DNA of 64,000 nt from Bufo bufo (Eukaryota; Chordata; Amphibia; Anura; Bufonidae), in assembly GCF_905171765.1 (NCBI RefSeq), contig NC_053390.1, positions 591,195,793 through 591,259,792 on the forward strand. The letters are read 5' to 3'. Shown here in pieces: positions 29,991 to 41,715 of this stretch. Made by a program: the position numbers and the translations under genes. Under the pieces are notes generated by a model, which was given only the letters and a program-made list of their open reading frames with translations, searched no databases and was not told where the DNA came from. Position 1 is the first letter of the stretch. The number at the start of each line of letters is the position of its first letter.

Positions 29991-30640
29991 TTGGCTTGTG
30001 ATTTGGTAGCCAAAAGCAGGAGTGGGTACAAAACACAGAATACATGCAAATATTTCATTCACGTGCATGTCTGTTTTGGATCCACTCCAGTTTTTTGGGC
30101 ATTAGCAATACTGATGGGTTACTGACCAAATGCTGACCGAGTGAAGGCGGATGCTCCACACATAGGATCAGTTTTTTGTGAGTTATTGTTCTGACAGATC
30201 AGAGGAAGGGCAAAATAATCAGTGACGTCAACACAAACCTACTGCATACATCCTCTCCACTCAGTCGGGGGGCTCTACTTGTTTAAGAGTTTATTAGAAC
30301 AGGTTTTGTAGATATCTATGTGGAATCAGAGAATTGGTGTTTCATGCTATAGTAGGATCTTGGACCTCTGCACGGTTCTTTATACCTGGCGCTAACATTG
30401 ACCTGTAAGGCAGAAGTTATTTGGTCAGTTTTGGCCACGTAACTGCCCAAATAAGTGAAGTGTGCAGTGATTCTAAGAGCGACGCCTGTCAACTGCGTGT
30501 CATACTGACTCACAGTATTGTTTCATTACCACTGCAAACTCCCTACGTGTGTTACTGCAAGGCACAGTGTTCTACACCACTATAAAGGCTCTCCGCAGCC
30601 AGGAATTAGCGAACCGGCCAAAACAAATGTTTGAGAAATT
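29991..30640. other. no gene; probable MITE remnants
   Basis: Contains phrases typical of degenerate MITEs (GGATCCACTCCAGTTTTTTGGGC, 30077-30100) and a possible hAT right end reading TTCGCTCATTTCTAA at about 30640-30654. Nothing can be assigned firmly. Confidence 0.35.
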
Positions 30641-30654
30641 CGCTCATTTCTAAT

Positions 30655-30985
30655 CACGATAACATAAACATATGAATATAGGCCATGAACCCAGAGGGAG
30701 GTTTGTGGGACATTAGAAGATAGAAAACTGCAAATAGGATTTCAATATACCTATATAACATTGTTATCCCAGTATAAGTACATGCATTAATATTTTCCTC
30801 TGAGCCATATCCAGTAGAGCTCAGTCATTGGACTTAGGCTGAGCTCACATCAGTGTTTCAGTTTTCCGTTCCTCTAGTCTGTTCAGAAGTTTTAAAAAAA
30901 TCTGTAAAACTTATTAGTTCCCCCCCCCCCCCAACATCCGTTTGTGTCAGTTATTGTCTAATCCGTTCCGAATTCACTTTTTTGG
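30655..30985. other. no gene; partial repeat
   Basis: AT-rich. The portion from 30836 (TAGGCTGAGCTCACATCAG, then TTCCGTTCCTC) looks like one end of a MITE whose other end I could not find. A run of 14 C lies at 30919-30932. Confidence 0.35.
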
Positions 30986-31180
30986 ACGGAAAAAAGCATT
31001 GCAGACCTCAGGCCTCAATCGTCCATTCCCATGTATTCAGTTTCCACACTGTTGAAATTATATATTTTTTGGAACTTGTTCAATTTAATTAAACCAGCAT
31101 ATATATGTGATTAATGCAACATTACACAAGGTAGGGCAGCAATCTACCTGTGAGTGTAATGTGAAATTGAGAGTTAAGCC

Positions 31181-31352
31181 TTAGGCTACTTTCACACTAG
31201 CGGCAGCCTGTTCCGGCGGCTGAACAGACTGCCGGATCCGTGCTGCCGCTAGTGCACGCGCACTGCCGGAGGTCCACCGGATTCGTCAGGCTGTTCAATG
31301 TTGCCGGAACAGCCTGCCGGAGAAGGCTACCCCTAGTGTGAAAGTAGCCTTA
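31181..31352. mobile_element. small palindromic MITE
   Basis: The ends TTAGGCTACTTTCACACTAG and CTAGTGTGAAAGTAGCCTTA are inverted repeats. The GC-rich interior (GCCTGTTCCGGCGGC...GCCGGAACAGCCTGCCGG) is also largely self-complementary. 172 bp, no coding capacity. Confidence 0.85.
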
Positions 31353-31510
31353 ATCATCCGTTTCTGTGAATTACATTTTCACATGGTTGGAATTTAATTG
31401 TTTTGGGTGGGATTGTTACATTTAATTACCAGCATACTTATATTCTGGACTTGCTTAATTTAATTAAACCAGCATGCATATATGATTACTGTAGCGATAC
31501 ACAGGATAGG

Positions 31511-32500
31511 TGTCACGGCGGTGACAAAGGGTAAAGGGGATCAGCCAGGCCAAAAAGGAGTAATAAGGGAGCAGGTCACCTCCTACAACATCCCTAATCC
31601 TCTCCCTGACTCCTCACCGTATGAGCGGACCCCGATGGTAGGACGGCTCATACACTGGATACCTAATATCCTGAGTCGCCCTGGAAATCCCTCACTTAGG
31701 AGCAGGGGAGAGACAACCTGTTCATCCACAACACGGAGGAACAGGAGTCTCTAACTAAGGCCAGGCTGCAAGGAGGGGAAACACATACAGCTAAAGGAGA
31801 TGGCAGGTAAGTGAAACCAGTAACACACTTACCTGCCACAGACACTGACTGTAACCCGTGCACAAGTGCTAGTGTCCACACCAACATTAAAGGACATAGC
31901 ACACACCACAAACCACACAGGAACCCAGGACACCATAGCTGCAATAACTTGAGACAGGGGAATGTCTAGTAAACATGACACCAAACACAACCAGACATGT
32001 AACACCAAACTAGACATTCAAACACCCTGCACATACCCCACTCCATATAAATAGGGACAAGAAGGGAATGAGACACCGGGATGACATAGAACATCTATAA
32101 TCACAAGGGTGGTCCTCACTCAACAGATGGAACAACCAGACAGAGCATAACTCCAGCACACACCAAGGCTGGATTACCACTCTGTTACAGGCTGCCAGCA
32201 GAGACTAAATAGCCCAAGCAGCCACACCCACAAACACATAAACCCAGTGTTCACAAAACACTAGGAAGGGAGTTAACCCTTCCAACACCAGACAAGGGAA
32301 GGAAGCCACTTAAAGGGGAAGTGCACACACAAGCAAACTAAGCCACGCGTTACCACCGGCAACAGCATGTGTGGCAACCATGTCCCGGCAATCACCCAGA
32401 AGGCCGAGACACTGCCACCGCATGCTCTCACAGCAACACGTTGCCGCTGGCAACCGCAAGTGTGGCAACAGTGTCACAGAGCATACCATTGGCCGTGACA
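31511..32500. mobile_element. probable solo LTR with perfect 5-bp TSD
   Basis: It begins TGTCACGGCGG and ends GGCCGTGACA, flanked on both sides by ATAGG (31506-31510 and 32501-32505). Removing it restores the surrounding repeat sequence (ACAGGATAGGGCAGCAATC), so insertion and duplication are clear. TG...CA ends with a 5-bp duplication fit a solo LTR of Ty3/gypsy type. The 9-bp inverted ends leave a DNA transposon as an alternative. Parts of the interior match 988-1641. Near 32320-32480 it is rich in short repeats around AGTGTGGCAAC. Confidence 0.65.
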
Positions 32501-32996
32501 ATAGGGCAGCAATCTACCTATGAGTGTTAACGTGAAATTGAGTGTGAGGCTTGGCCCTTAATCATCTGGTAATGTTCATTTATTCCTCCACACAGTTAAA
32601 AAAAAATTTTTTGGGGACTTGTTCAACTCAATTAAATCAGCATAGAGGTAATCAGTAGTACACCAAGCTACTGTCCTTTGAGTGATAACGAGAAGTTGAG
32701 CGTCAGGCCTCAATCGTCCGTTTACACAAATTCCACTTACACAGGGTTGGAATAAAAAAAAATTGAGACTGAAATGAATTAAACAGCGTAACGGTGATCA
32801 GTACAACAATACACAGGTAAGGCCAGCAATTTATCTATAAAGTGTTAACATGAAATTGAGCATGAGGCCTGGCCCTTAATCATCCATTAACATTCATTTA
32901 TTTTTCCACATGGTTGAAATTTTATTTTTTGGAGACTTGTTCAATTTCAAGGAAGTGGGAGGTGGGCAAAATAACCCACCAGTATCCTATAGTCTG

Positions 32997-33675
32997 TGTA
33001 GTAAGGTGTACAGTGCTGGAAGGTGTGTTGTCCCACTCGGGTACCTCAGATAGGTGAGACAGATAAAATCCAGAGAGTGGCAGTGGTCTCAGCAAAAGCA
33101 TAGTTTGCTGAGACAGTTTTGCAAACATTTTCTGAGCTGGATTTTTACTTGGACTGGCAGTTAGGCTTGGTAGAGGGAGCTGCCAGTCCACACCCTTCTG
33201 GCACAGGTATTCCCTTTTACCTGAGGTGATCGCAGGTAAAGCATGCTCTAATCAGGCTGCGATAAAGCACCTCCCAGTGTGTTATCCGAGACCAGAGACC
33301 TGCAGAGGTTTGGAGTGGTCTCAGCCGGGGAGGCTGAGGGGCCACAAGCTGGACTTTGGGGGACACAGTTACACCTGGGAAAGTAGGGTCACTAGGTCAG
33401 TGTCGGGAGGACTGCTAGACCCCTACCCCCAAAGGTACTGGACTTGATACTACTTGAGACGCTGGAAAAGCCCCATGTTGGTAACAGGGTTGAACGGCGC
33501 TTTAGCTGAGGTAGGGAAATTATTTATGTTTAATTAGAGCCCAGCCGGGCAGGTGTCTTTTTGTATCATGTTTGTTTTGCTGAGGTGCCAAATAAAAGCA
33601 ATGTTTGGACACGAGAATCTGATGTCTGGCAAGGTATCTGTGAGAATGACCCTGGAAAAGAGCTAATCCCCCACA
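32997..33675 (+). repeat. 5' LTR of copy 2
   Basis: 679 bp, TGTAGTAAGGTGTACAG to GAGCTAATCCCCCACA. AATAAA (in GCCAAATAAAAGC, about 33587-33599) lies about 80 bp before the end, as in the LTR of copy 1. Confidence 0.9.
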
Positions 33676-33677
33676 AT

Positions 33678-33695
33678 TGGTGGAGGATGCGGGCA
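33678..33695 (+). promoter_or_regulatory. primer-binding site, probably tRNA-Ala
   Basis: Two bases after the LTR lies TGGTGGAGGATGCGGGCA. Its complement, TGCCCGCATCCTCCACCA, looks like the 3' end of a tRNA-Ala. The match to tRNA-Ala is from general knowledge and was not searched. Confidence 0.65.
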
Positions 33696-33734
33696 AGCGT
33701 CCCTGCTATAAAGAGACTGGGGGTCTCTGGCTAA

Positions 33735-36584
33735 GTGGACTTGGTTGCCGAAATGTCTGTTAAAGTGACTTTCATGAGGGAATGTGCCAGACGGTGGCAG
33801 CATATCAAACAGCAAGAAAGCCTGTCCAAGGAGCTGGGTTCTGGCCCCAGTGAAATGGCGTGCTTTGATGTAGAGCGGGAGGCGTTGAGGGCGCAATTGC
33901 ATTGGGCCCACGAGACAAATTCTCCAACGCTGTATGGACCCTTTGTAAACGTCCAAGGTGTTGGTGGTGTGCCTGGAGTTTCAGAGGAAAAGCGGATCTA
34001 TGCCGTTGCCCAGGGCAACTGTCGAGAAGACAAAGAGGGGGAGAGTGGTGTGGCTCCCAGGAGTGCCTGTGTTTGGTGTGATTGTGTACAAGGTCCTAAA
34101 GGATGTGCCTGGAGTGACCGTCCAGGAGTGGTCTGGACTCCAGGCCATGTGGTTCCCGGTAGCAACGGCTGCAGTAAGGAATCTGCCAGTGGTCATGGTA
34201 ACAGGAACCCAGAGAAGGCTGGAGATCTTGGTAGAGGTGATCTAAGGATATCTTCATCTCCAGAGACTGCCGAATCCGCGACGTCAGGCGGTAAGAACAT
34301 TCCTGTATTTATTGGACTGGCCGACCCTGGGACATTACGCCGACGACAGTTTCTAACTGCTGGGCTGGAAGGTGGTGAGTCCCAGAGTCAAGGAACTGTT
34401 GCAAGGGGATGTATCTATGTGGAAACCGCAGTGTCTGAACAGGCGGGTAAGCCTGTTGCGGTTGCTCCCTCATGGAAATCTGCAGGGGAGAAGGGTATTG
34501 TGCTGCCCAAAATGCCTGTGACCAAGGCTAGACTCGGGGTTGTGAAAGTTAGAGACCCTATGCTAGCCCGGGTAAGGGGTAGCACGATACTGAAAACTAA
34601 GACTGGTATAATGGTAAATATACTGGACAGACCTGCGATTAAAAAGGACTGTCAGATAGTTCCCACCGGACGTGGGACTGAAGTGACAACTAGAATCAAT
34701 GGTGCCAAGTTATCTACATTGCCTAATGAAAATGTGAAGTTATGTAAATTAAGTGATAATGATGACACCCCTTTTCCTTTGCAGGCTGTGATCAGGAAAA
34801 AAGCTACCCTTGCTGCTTTAATTGTATATGTGGTAGGGATGTTGATTGAAAGTGAGGCAATGCTAGAAGGTGTACAACATGTACTAGGTGCAGATAAGCA
34901 GTCTCCCCAGTGTTCTATGGTTAGTGAGCCCGAGTGCAAGATAGATGAAAGTGGTGTGACCTATAATGTGAACCAGGCACCTGAAAGAGAGCCTGAGCAA
35001 GTGCAGGTGGTTCTCACTGAGGGGGAGTCTCCAGTGAGAACTGGTTCTTGTGGACCTGATGTTACAAAAATGTTCATATCTGATGTGATGTTTGGCTGTA
35101 ATATAGTTTCATTGTTGTGGGGTAAGGTAGACACTTCTGCATATAGTGACAAAACTCCTGCAGAAACTGTACTTGCCCGTTTAAACGAAGGTCTAAGGGA
35201 GCTGCACATTGACCGCCATGGGGAAAGAATATTGCCTATTGAAAACAATGGTGCTGATAAGGTGCAAAGCGACTGTGCCAAGTTTGCGGAAAGGCATAAT
35301 GAAAATGTGATGTCAGGTGAAATATGTGATGATGATGGCATGCCTTTTCTGTTGCGGGATGTGATCAGGGGAATAACACCCCCTGGTGGAAAACATGTGA
35401 ATGATGCAAAAGTGCAGATAAATGTCGTGAGCCCCGAGTGGAGCAATCCTACTCTGGTGAACGTGCAAGAAAGGGTAGCAGTCCTAGAGGGTGTACCACA
35501 CGTATCAGAGGTGGATATGCAGTCTCCACAGTGTTTTATGGTCAATAAAGTAATGTCCCAGGGAGGGATTAACTCAGCAGTGCCCCTAGAGGTCAGAGTT
35601 GTTAATGACGCGAGTGACATAGGTGATGTATGTGCTGTGACCATTAACAATTCCGAGATGGAAGCTACCAGGTCGAAGTCTTGCGAAGTTGAGGTGGTTA
35701 CTAGTAGCGACCAGTTGACGGTTGTATCTGACATGATGAAAGTTAAGTGGGGAGACTTCAGCCTAGTGTCTGAGACCCATACCCAGGCCGTGGTAAATGA
35801 CCTGACTTGTCGGTACAGCTGCAAGCAAGAAGATGATTCCTCCCTCTCTATACGGTCCCTAGATCTGATAAAGAAGAAACTAGCTGTCTTCACAGGGTCA
35901 TCGAAGAAGGCTGCAGAGGGTTCAATGGAGGAGACCCAGAAAGAAATACAGAAAACTGAGGTAGGCACCGATAAATTGCTTGAAGGGACTCGGGGTGGGA
36001 CCCCCACAGGGTCTCTGGAAAAGAATCGTGATACTCTTATATCTGCTGCCGCAGAACCCAGTGAGGAGCAGTTGGACCAGGAAGTCCAAGAGCGAGGCGC
36101 TTCCAACAAACTGGTGCAAAAAACTAAGAAAAAACTGAAAAGGTTTGACCGGCCCCGGGCTGAAGATAAATACCTCTTGGCCCGATATGCCGAAGAACAT
36201 GACAAAGCAAAGGCGGATGCTCGGGAAAGAGAGACCAAGGCCATCTCCTTGGCTAGAGCCCTTGAAGAAGCACAAGAGGAGCGAGATGAGTTTGAGGGGA
36301 TGAACAGGCAACTCAGAGCAGAGATGGAGGATCTTATGAGCTCAAAGGATGACGTCGGGAAGAACGTCTATGAGTTGGAGAAGCCTAGGCCAGAGCCTAT
36401 TAAGAAGGGATCTGGAGATGGTGGCGGGATGCGGTGCCGACTGAGGCGGAGAAGACGGAAGATCTTTCTGCTGAGCCAGTTGATGGGGCTGATGGGAATG
36501 CAGAGGTCAAGAGACACATGGCAGGGGGTAGCCAGGACCTGGTCCCGAAAGACGTCCCCTCCGCCTGCAAAGCCGTCCAAGTAG
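33735..36584 (+). CDS. long coiled-coil protein of LTR copy 2
   Basis: This 949-residue ORF is the counterpart of the minus-strand ORF in copy 1. The N-terminus ([19 protein letters not shown]...) differs and the retropepsin-like part of copy 1 is missing. From about residue 85 the two align: [17 protein letters not shown], then [65 protein letters not shown] and YSCKQEDD. The last third is a Lys/Glu-rich coiled coil. From about residue 900 the frame switches to an Arg-rich tail that has no match in copy 1, so the true C-terminus lies in another frame. There is no reverse transcriptase or integrase. The function is unknown. Confidence 0.7.
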   Translation: MDLVAEMSVKVTFMRECARRWQHIKQQESLSKELGSGPSEMACFDVEREALRAQLHWAHETNSPTLYGPFVNVQGVGGVPGVSEEKRIYAVAQGNCREDKEGESGVAPRSACVWCDCVQGPKGCAWSDRPGVVWTPGHVVPGSNGCSKESASGHGNRNPEKAGDLGRGDLRISSSPETAESATSGGKNIPVFIGLADPGTLRRRQFLTAGLEGGESQSQGTVARGCIYVETAVSEQAGKPVAVAPSWKSAGEKGIVLPKMPVTKARLGVVKVRDPMLARVRGSTILKTKTGIMVNILDRPAIKKDCQIVPTGRGTEVTTRINGAKLSTLPNENVKLCKLSDNDDTPFPLQAVIRKKATLAALIVYVVGMLIESEAMLEGVQHVLGADKQSPQCSMVSEPECKIDESGVTYNVNQAPEREPEQVQVVLTEGESPVRTGSCGPDVTKMFISDVMFGCNIVSLLWGKVDTSAYSDKTPAETVLARLNEGLRELHIDRHGERILPIENNGADKVQSDCAKFAERHNENVMSGEICDDDGMPFLLRDVIRGITPPGGKHVNDAKVQINVVSPEWSNPTLVNVQERVAVLEGVPHVSEVDMQSPQCFMVNKVMSQGGINSAVPLEVRVVNDASDIGDVCAVTINNSEMEATRSKSCEVEVVTSSDQLTVVSDMMKVKWGDFSLVSETHTQAVVNDLTCRYSCKQEDDSSLSIRSLDLIKKKLAVFTGSSKKAAEGSMEETQKEIQKTEVGTDKLLEGTRGGTPTGSLEKNRDTLISAAAEPSEEQLDQEVQERGASNKLVQKTKKKLKRFDRPRAEDKYLLARYAEEHDKAKADARERETKAISLARALEEAQEERDEFEGMNRQLRAEMEDLMSSKDDVGKNVYELEKPRPEPIKKGSGDGGGMRCRLRRRRRKIFLLSQLMGLMGMQRSRDTWQGVARTWSRKTSPPPAKPSK

Positions 36585-37206
36585 CCAGCAGCCTGCTGGG
36601 GAAGGAATACGAGGAGATGGGCAACCAGTATGCGGATCCTGTCTACTACTGTGAGTTGGCTCTCCTAGAGCCTAAACGATTGGGGAACAATATCCTGGGT
36701 GAACCTCTGGAGGGATTGCCAGAAGGCGACGAGTCTGGTGAAGATCCCCATGTCCCCAGTGCTTCCAACCTTGATTAGAAAGAGGAGGAGGAGTTGAGAA
36801 GGCAAGGATATGATGCCATGTCCGTGAAGGATGAAAGGCTAATAAAGCGAATGGAGACGCCAAAGAAACAGAGGCCGAAGAAGCTAAGGCCGAGGTCTTG
36901 AAATGGGAGAAATCCTCGGATGTTCCAGAGACCAAAGTTAAGGCGGAAGGAGCGACTGCCAAAGGGGGAAAAGCCACTGAAGATGCAGAAGACTCTGAAG
37001 CTGCCCCCAAACCCGAGAAAACCCCTGCTGAGAATAATGGAAAAGTGGTCCAGATACGTGGAAAAGGAGCGAGCCGTAAGAAACATGCTCTGCTGAAGCA
37101 GCGGTGTAAAACAAAGGGAGAGCAAGGACAAAGAATAGAAAGAGAGGCTCTGCCTGTCACATGGACACTGGAGTCTCTTAGACAATATCTATTAGGCAGA
37201 AAGTAA
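36425..37206 (+). pseudogene. frameshifted C-terminal continuation of the copy 2 protein
   Basis: In the other frame the relationship to copy 1 resumes: [11 protein letters not shown] (about 36442), [39 protein letters not shown], a stop at 36776-36778, then a Lys/Ala-rich part (36898-37206) ending RQYLLGRK. Copy 1 has the same order, ending in FRQFLLGKM. The frameshift here is upstream of the one in copy 1, so the two breaks arose independently. Confidence 0.65.
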
Positions 37207-37327
37207 GTTTTAGTAATAAACCAAGCTCTGCTGGCATGGGTGTGAAAAAAAAAGGGAAAGGTGTGCGGCGGATGCCTTCTTATGAGCATCCGGGTATTAC
37301 AAGTATTCACCCCCACAGGTGTGAACA

Positions 37328-37341
37328 AAGTGGGGGGGATA
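37328..37341 (+). promoter_or_regulatory. polypurine tract
   Basis: AAGTGGGGGGGATA directly precedes the 3' LTR, in the expected position for priming plus-strand DNA synthesis. Confidence 0.7.
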
Positions 37342-37978
37342 TGTGGTTAGGTGTACAGTGCTGGAAGGCGTGTTGTCCCACTTTGGTACCTCAGATGGGT
37401 GAGACAGATAAAATCCAGAGAGTGGCAGTGGTCTCAGCAAAAGCATAGTTTGCTTAGACAGTTTTGTAAACATTTTCTGGGCTGGATTTTACTTGGACTG
37501 GCAGTTAGGCTTGGTAGAGGGAGCTGCCAGTCCACACCCTTCTGGCACGGGTATTCCCTTTTACCTGAGGTGATCGCAGGTGAGGCCTGCTCTAATCAGG
37601 CTGCGATAAAGCACCTTCCAGTGTGTTATCCGAGACCAGAGACCTGCAGAGGACTTTAGGGGACGCAGTGACGACAGGGAAAGTAGGGTCACTAGGTCAG
37701 AGTCGGGAGGACTGCTAGACCCCTACTCCCAAAGGTACTGGACTTGATACTACCTGAGAGGCTGGAAAACCCGCATGTTGGTTAAAAGGGTGTGAATGGT
37801 GCTTTAGCTGATGTAGGGAAATTATTTATGTTTAGTTAGTGCCCAGCCGGGCAGGTGTTTGTTTTGTATTATGTTTGTTTGGCTGAGGGGCCAAATAAAA
37901 GCACTGTTTGGACATGAGAATCTGTTGTCTGGCAAGGTATCTATGAGAATGACCCTGGAAAAGAGCTAATCCCCCACA
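37342..37978 (+). repeat. 3' LTR of copy 2
   Basis: 637 bp, TGTGGTTAGGTGTACAG to CCCCCACA. It lacks about 40 bp around the GGTTTGGAGTGGTCTCAGCC segment of the 5' LTR (33308-33350). Confidence 0.9.
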
Positions 37979-39330
37979 TCTGATAAAAGTGGAAAGGAAG
38001 GTGAGGACTCTGATGATGATTGTGCGCTGGACAGGACCTGGGAGCAAGATCAAGGTACTGAGGAGGAGGCAACATCAGAGGAGGAGGGTGATGGTGGCAG
38101 AAATAAAGAGCAGAGGCCATGTACCTCCCAAAGAACATCCAGGACCACATCTGCTTCAGGATCTGGTTATGCCGCTGGCGCTGTGGGTTGTTTGGGCCCA
38201 AAGCGTGCCAGAGCTAAGCCGAGCTTGGCTGCCTCCACCTGTGCTGTGCAAGTATCTCCCTTCTGGCAGTTTTTCTCCACGCTGCTGGAAGACAAAAGCA
38301 TTGCCTTGTGCAAGCTATACAAGAGGTGGCAGCCAGCCACCACACTACGAGTACCCCCCTTCTCCTGTCCCCCCTTGTGGTAGCCAGGCCATATCCACAG
38401 GCAATACAGTGTCTTTCCTCATTCTCTGCTCAGACTCCTCCTCCTCCACTCCATCGTCAGCCATCGATAACAGAATGCGTGGCCAGGAAATAACTCTACT
38501 CGCCCAGCAATCCGATGGTCCACAAGCTTAATTCCCACCTGACCAAGTTGCTGGCATTGCAGTTGCTGCCATACCATTTAGTCAAGAATGCTGCCTTTAG
38601 GGAGCAAGTGGCTTGCACTCTCTGGAAGATTCCTAGCCTAGTGGCAGACAACATGGGCTGCTCCCTGTGATTCTCGCTGTGTGGCAAGGTTCTTGCAACA
38701 GTGGACACCTGGAGCAGCTATTATGGGCAGGGAGCATGTGTTGCTTTGAGGCCTGTCGGGTGCTGAAGACCTTTAAAGAGGCCACAAAGTTTGTCAGCAG
38801 GGAAAACTGTGGCATGAACAATGTTATCTCTCTCAGATTTATCTTAGAACAGACGCTGGCACTCATGCAACAGGAGACCACAACGAAAGAAGAGCAGATG
38901 ATGCCTCTTGCTGCCTGCTTTATAGCTGTTGGAGACTCACAAAGGGAATATGCCATGGAGGCGGAGGAGGATGAAGATGAGAATGAGGAAGATGAAGAGA
39001 AGGAGTCAGAAATGGAGGAGCAAAAGGATGATGATGATGGCTACGGCAAAGACATCCAATTGTCTCAGTGGGGGGTGGAGGTAGAAAGAATTGGCTCCTC
39101 ATGCATGCTGGCTAGAATAGTGACCTGTATGCCTGCTTGCTTATGCAGTGACAGGCGTATAGTTGACATCAAGCAGTCTGATGATTACAGGATAGCCATG
39201 CTTTTAGACTTTCGCTAGCAAGGCAAAATGGGGAAATGGCTACCAAGGCACAAGGGGAGGACAAATTACATTACTACCAGGAAACACTGTGTATGCAGTT
39301 TGTTGCATATTAATGCAAGCAGACGCCTAC
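37979..39330 (+). pseudogene. decayed hAT transposase
   Basis: Pieces include an acidic N-terminal stretch, FWQFFSTLLEDKSIALCKLYKRW (BED-finger-like), CCFEACRVLKTFKEATKFVSRENCGMNNVISLRF, a run of Glu/Asp codons (38960-39040) and ACLCSDRRIVDIKQSDDYRIAMLLDFR. These follow the order of hAT transposases with many stops and frameshifts. The upstream part is separated by LTR copy 2, which appears to have landed in or beside it. A close relative lies at 51280-53340. Confidence 0.7.
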
Positions 39331-39449
39331 CACCAGAGTGTCTGAAAGGGAGGCCCCCATCCGCCCCGCACAGAGTCACCCTCCCTGCCGGGAGGGATAA
39401 GCAGAAGCCATTTCAGTCTCCTCAACATGATGGAGTAGTTTTTCCATGT

Positions 39450-39980
39450 ACTGTCAACAGGACTTTTTTTTTTTTCGTCCTGCATAACGAAAACCAGACG
39501 GATTCCTTATGCTTTCCCATAGACTTCTATCATGACAGATCAAAACGGAATGCCTCTTAAAGGATTCCGTTTTGATTTCCGTCTTATGGATTCCGTTATT
39601 TTCCGTTATAACCATGTTATGACAGATACAATAACAGAATGCACAATGGTAATGTGAACGTGGCCTTAATGGCGTTTCCAGTATTTTGATATTGAAGCCC
39701 TGTCCTCAAGATAGACTATCAATATAAGGTCAGCAGGGTTCTGACACCCGGCAACCCTGCCTGTTCAGGAGCAGTCCCAGTGTTGGAAGCAGGCACCGAA
39801 ACAACAAAGCTCTGTATATTGTGTAGTGAATGGAGCTGGTCATTGCACTGCTTCTCCCATTTACTTTATTCTACAGTACTTCCAGCACCAGAGCTGATTC
39901 CCAAACAGCTGAACAGCAGGGGTGCAGTATGTTGGATGTCTACTAATCTGATATTGATGGCCTATCCTGAGAATAGTCCA
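39450..39980. mobile_element. two MITE-like segments
   Basis: 39460-39670 carries AGACGGATTCCTTATG, its near inverse around GGATTCCGTTTTGATTTCCG, and the end AATGTGAACGTGGCCTTAA. 39672-39980 carries CCTGTCCTCAAGATAGACTATCAATA and the inverse-like GGCCTATCCTGAGAATAG. Both look like non-coding MITEs, though exact borders were not fixed. Confidence 0.5.
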
Positions 39981-39982
39981 TA

Positions 39983-41587
39983 CAGTTGTGCTCAAAATAA
40001 TAGCAGACGCAGTGTTTTTAAAAAAGTGAATAAAGCTCTAAATCCTTCTAATAGCTTTTATTTCCATACACACAAATGCATTGGGAACACTACACATTCT
40101 ATTCCAAATCAAAAAATGAAGAAAAATATATAAAATGTATGTTGTTCCTTTAAAAAAAAATGAATGAAAGTGAATATTAGACTGTTCAAAAAAAAAATAG
40201 CAGTGTTTGTATTCTTCTTTACAAACTCAAACATTCACTATATAAACTGAAAAATGTTTGAAGATTTGGCTTTCCTTTGAATCACTTAACTGATATTTAG
40301 TTGTATAACCAGTGTTTCTGAGAACTGCTGTACATCTGTGTTGCATGGAGTCAACAAACTTCTGGTACCTGTGAACAGGTATTTCAGCCCAGGATGATTG
40401 GACTACATTCCACAGTTCTTCTCTATTTCTTTGTTTTGCCTCAGAAACTGCATTTTTGATGTCACCCCACAGGTTTTCTATTGGATTAAGATCCGGAGAT
40501 TGAGCTGACCACTCCATAACGTTAATCCTGTTGGTCTGGAACCAAGATCGTTTACTGGTGTGTTTGGGGTTGTTGTCTTGTTGGAACACCCATTTCAAGG
40601 GCATTTCCTCTTCAGCATAATGCAGCACGACCTCTTCAAGTATTCTTATGTATTCAAACTGATCCATGATCCCTGGTAAGTAAGCCCAACACCCTAGTAT
40701 GAGAAACATCCCCATTTCATGATGCTTGCGCCACCATGCTTCACTGTCTTCACTGTCTTCTGTGGCTTCAATTCAGTGTTTGGGGGTCGTCTGACAAACT
40801 GTCTCCTGCCACTAGACCCAAAAAGAACAATCTTACTTTCATCAGTCCACAAAATGTCTCTTTAGGCCAGTCAATGTGCTCTTTGGCAAATTGTAACCTC
40901 TTCAGCACATGTGGGACTTTGTGGGGGCTTCTTGCAGATAGCTTGGCTTCACATATGCGTCTTCTAATTGTAACAGTACTCACAGGTAACTTTAGACCTT
41001 CTTTGATCTTCCTGGAGCTGATTGTTGGCTGAGTCCTTACCATTTGAGCTATTCTTCTATCCATTCGAATGGTAGTTTTTTGCTTTCTTCCATGTCTTTA
41101 AGGTTTTGGTTGCCATTTTAAAGCATTTGTGATCATTTTAGCTGAGCAGCCTATCATTTTCTGCACTTCTTTATATGTTTTCCCCTCTCCAATCAACTTT
41201 TTAATCAAGGTGCACTGTTCTTCTGAACAATGTCTAGAACAACCCATTTTCCTCAGAATTTCAGAGAGATATGCACTGTAACCAGCATGTACATTTGCTG
41301 TCTTCCTTCCTTAAATAAGGGCAATAATTGCTACCTGTTTTTCAAAGAATGAATGACCTCACTCATTAATTTCCACACTGCTATTATTTTGAACATGCCG
41401 CTTTCAATACGTGATTGAATTACACAGAATCAGCAGCATGCATGTCATGACATTTGGGTCTGTTGGATTTCTATTACTCTACTACACCTGCTAGTAAATT
41501 ATTTACCATGTAGAAATATAATTTCTACCAAAAACAGTGATTGATCAGGTTAGTGATGTCTGACTGCTATTATTTTGAACACAACTG
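39983..41587 (-). mobile_element. Tc1/mariner element 1
   Basis: Inverted ends CAGTTGTGCTCAAAATAATAGCAG and its complement are flanked by TA (39981-39982 and 41588-41589). 1.6 kb, with one broken transposase gene on the minus strand. Confidence 0.93.
40227..41247 (-). pseudogene. Tc1-type transposase, broken
   Basis: From an ATG at 41247 the gene reads a helix-turn-helix N-terminus, [14 protein letters not shown] (DNA-binding), and [15 protein letters not shown]. The first catalytic Asp region is scrambled. Then QQDNNPKHTSK (second Asp) and SPDLNPIENLW (Glu, 34 residues on) follow. At least two frameshifts and a stop break it. The C-terminal half (162 codons from 40715) is open. Confidence 0.85.
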
Positions 41588-41713
41588 TAAATGTCATAAT
41601 ACTGGAAAAAAACTTTAAAGTGAAGCATTGATTTTAGTACATTATGACTGGAAACCCCCCTTTTACAGCAAACAAAATTGCAATAAATTATAAAAGTAAG
41701 ACAGTTGTCATGA
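41588..41713. other. spacer between two Tc1 elements
   Basis: AT-rich sequence of 126 bp without features. Confidence 0.6.
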
Positions 41714-41715
41714 TA

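Larger units (their letters stand above)
30986..32940. repeat. about 190-bp tandem repeats (interrupted)
   Basis: Units carry GGCCTYAATCATCCGTTT, CACAYGGTTGGAAT, CTTGTTCAATTTAATTAAACCAGCAT, and GGGCAGCAATCTACCTRTGAGTGT. Copies lie at about 30990-31180, 31353-31510, 32501-32690, 32690-32810 and 32810-32940. A small MITE (31181-31352) and a probable solo LTR (31511-32500) are inserted into the array. No coding sequence. Confidence 0.75.
32997..37978 (+). mobile_element. non-autonomous LTR retrotransposon (copy 2)
   Basis: LTRs at 32997-33675 and 37342-37978 begin TGT and end CCCCCACA. TCTG flanks both sides (32993-32996 and 37979-37982), a 4-bp target duplication. Inside are a good primer-binding site, a 949-codon ORF related to that of copy 1, frameshifted continuations, and a purine tract before the 3' LTR. 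The LTRs differ by a deletion of about 40 bp and many substitutions, so this copy is clearly older than copy 1. Confidence 0.9.

Noticed and set aside
34961..36244. 427-codon minus-strand ORF inside LTR copy 2
   Set aside because: It lies antisense to the 949-codon ORF that has a matching relative in copy 1. Ser/Phe-rich composition is the reverse image of the acidic coiled coil.
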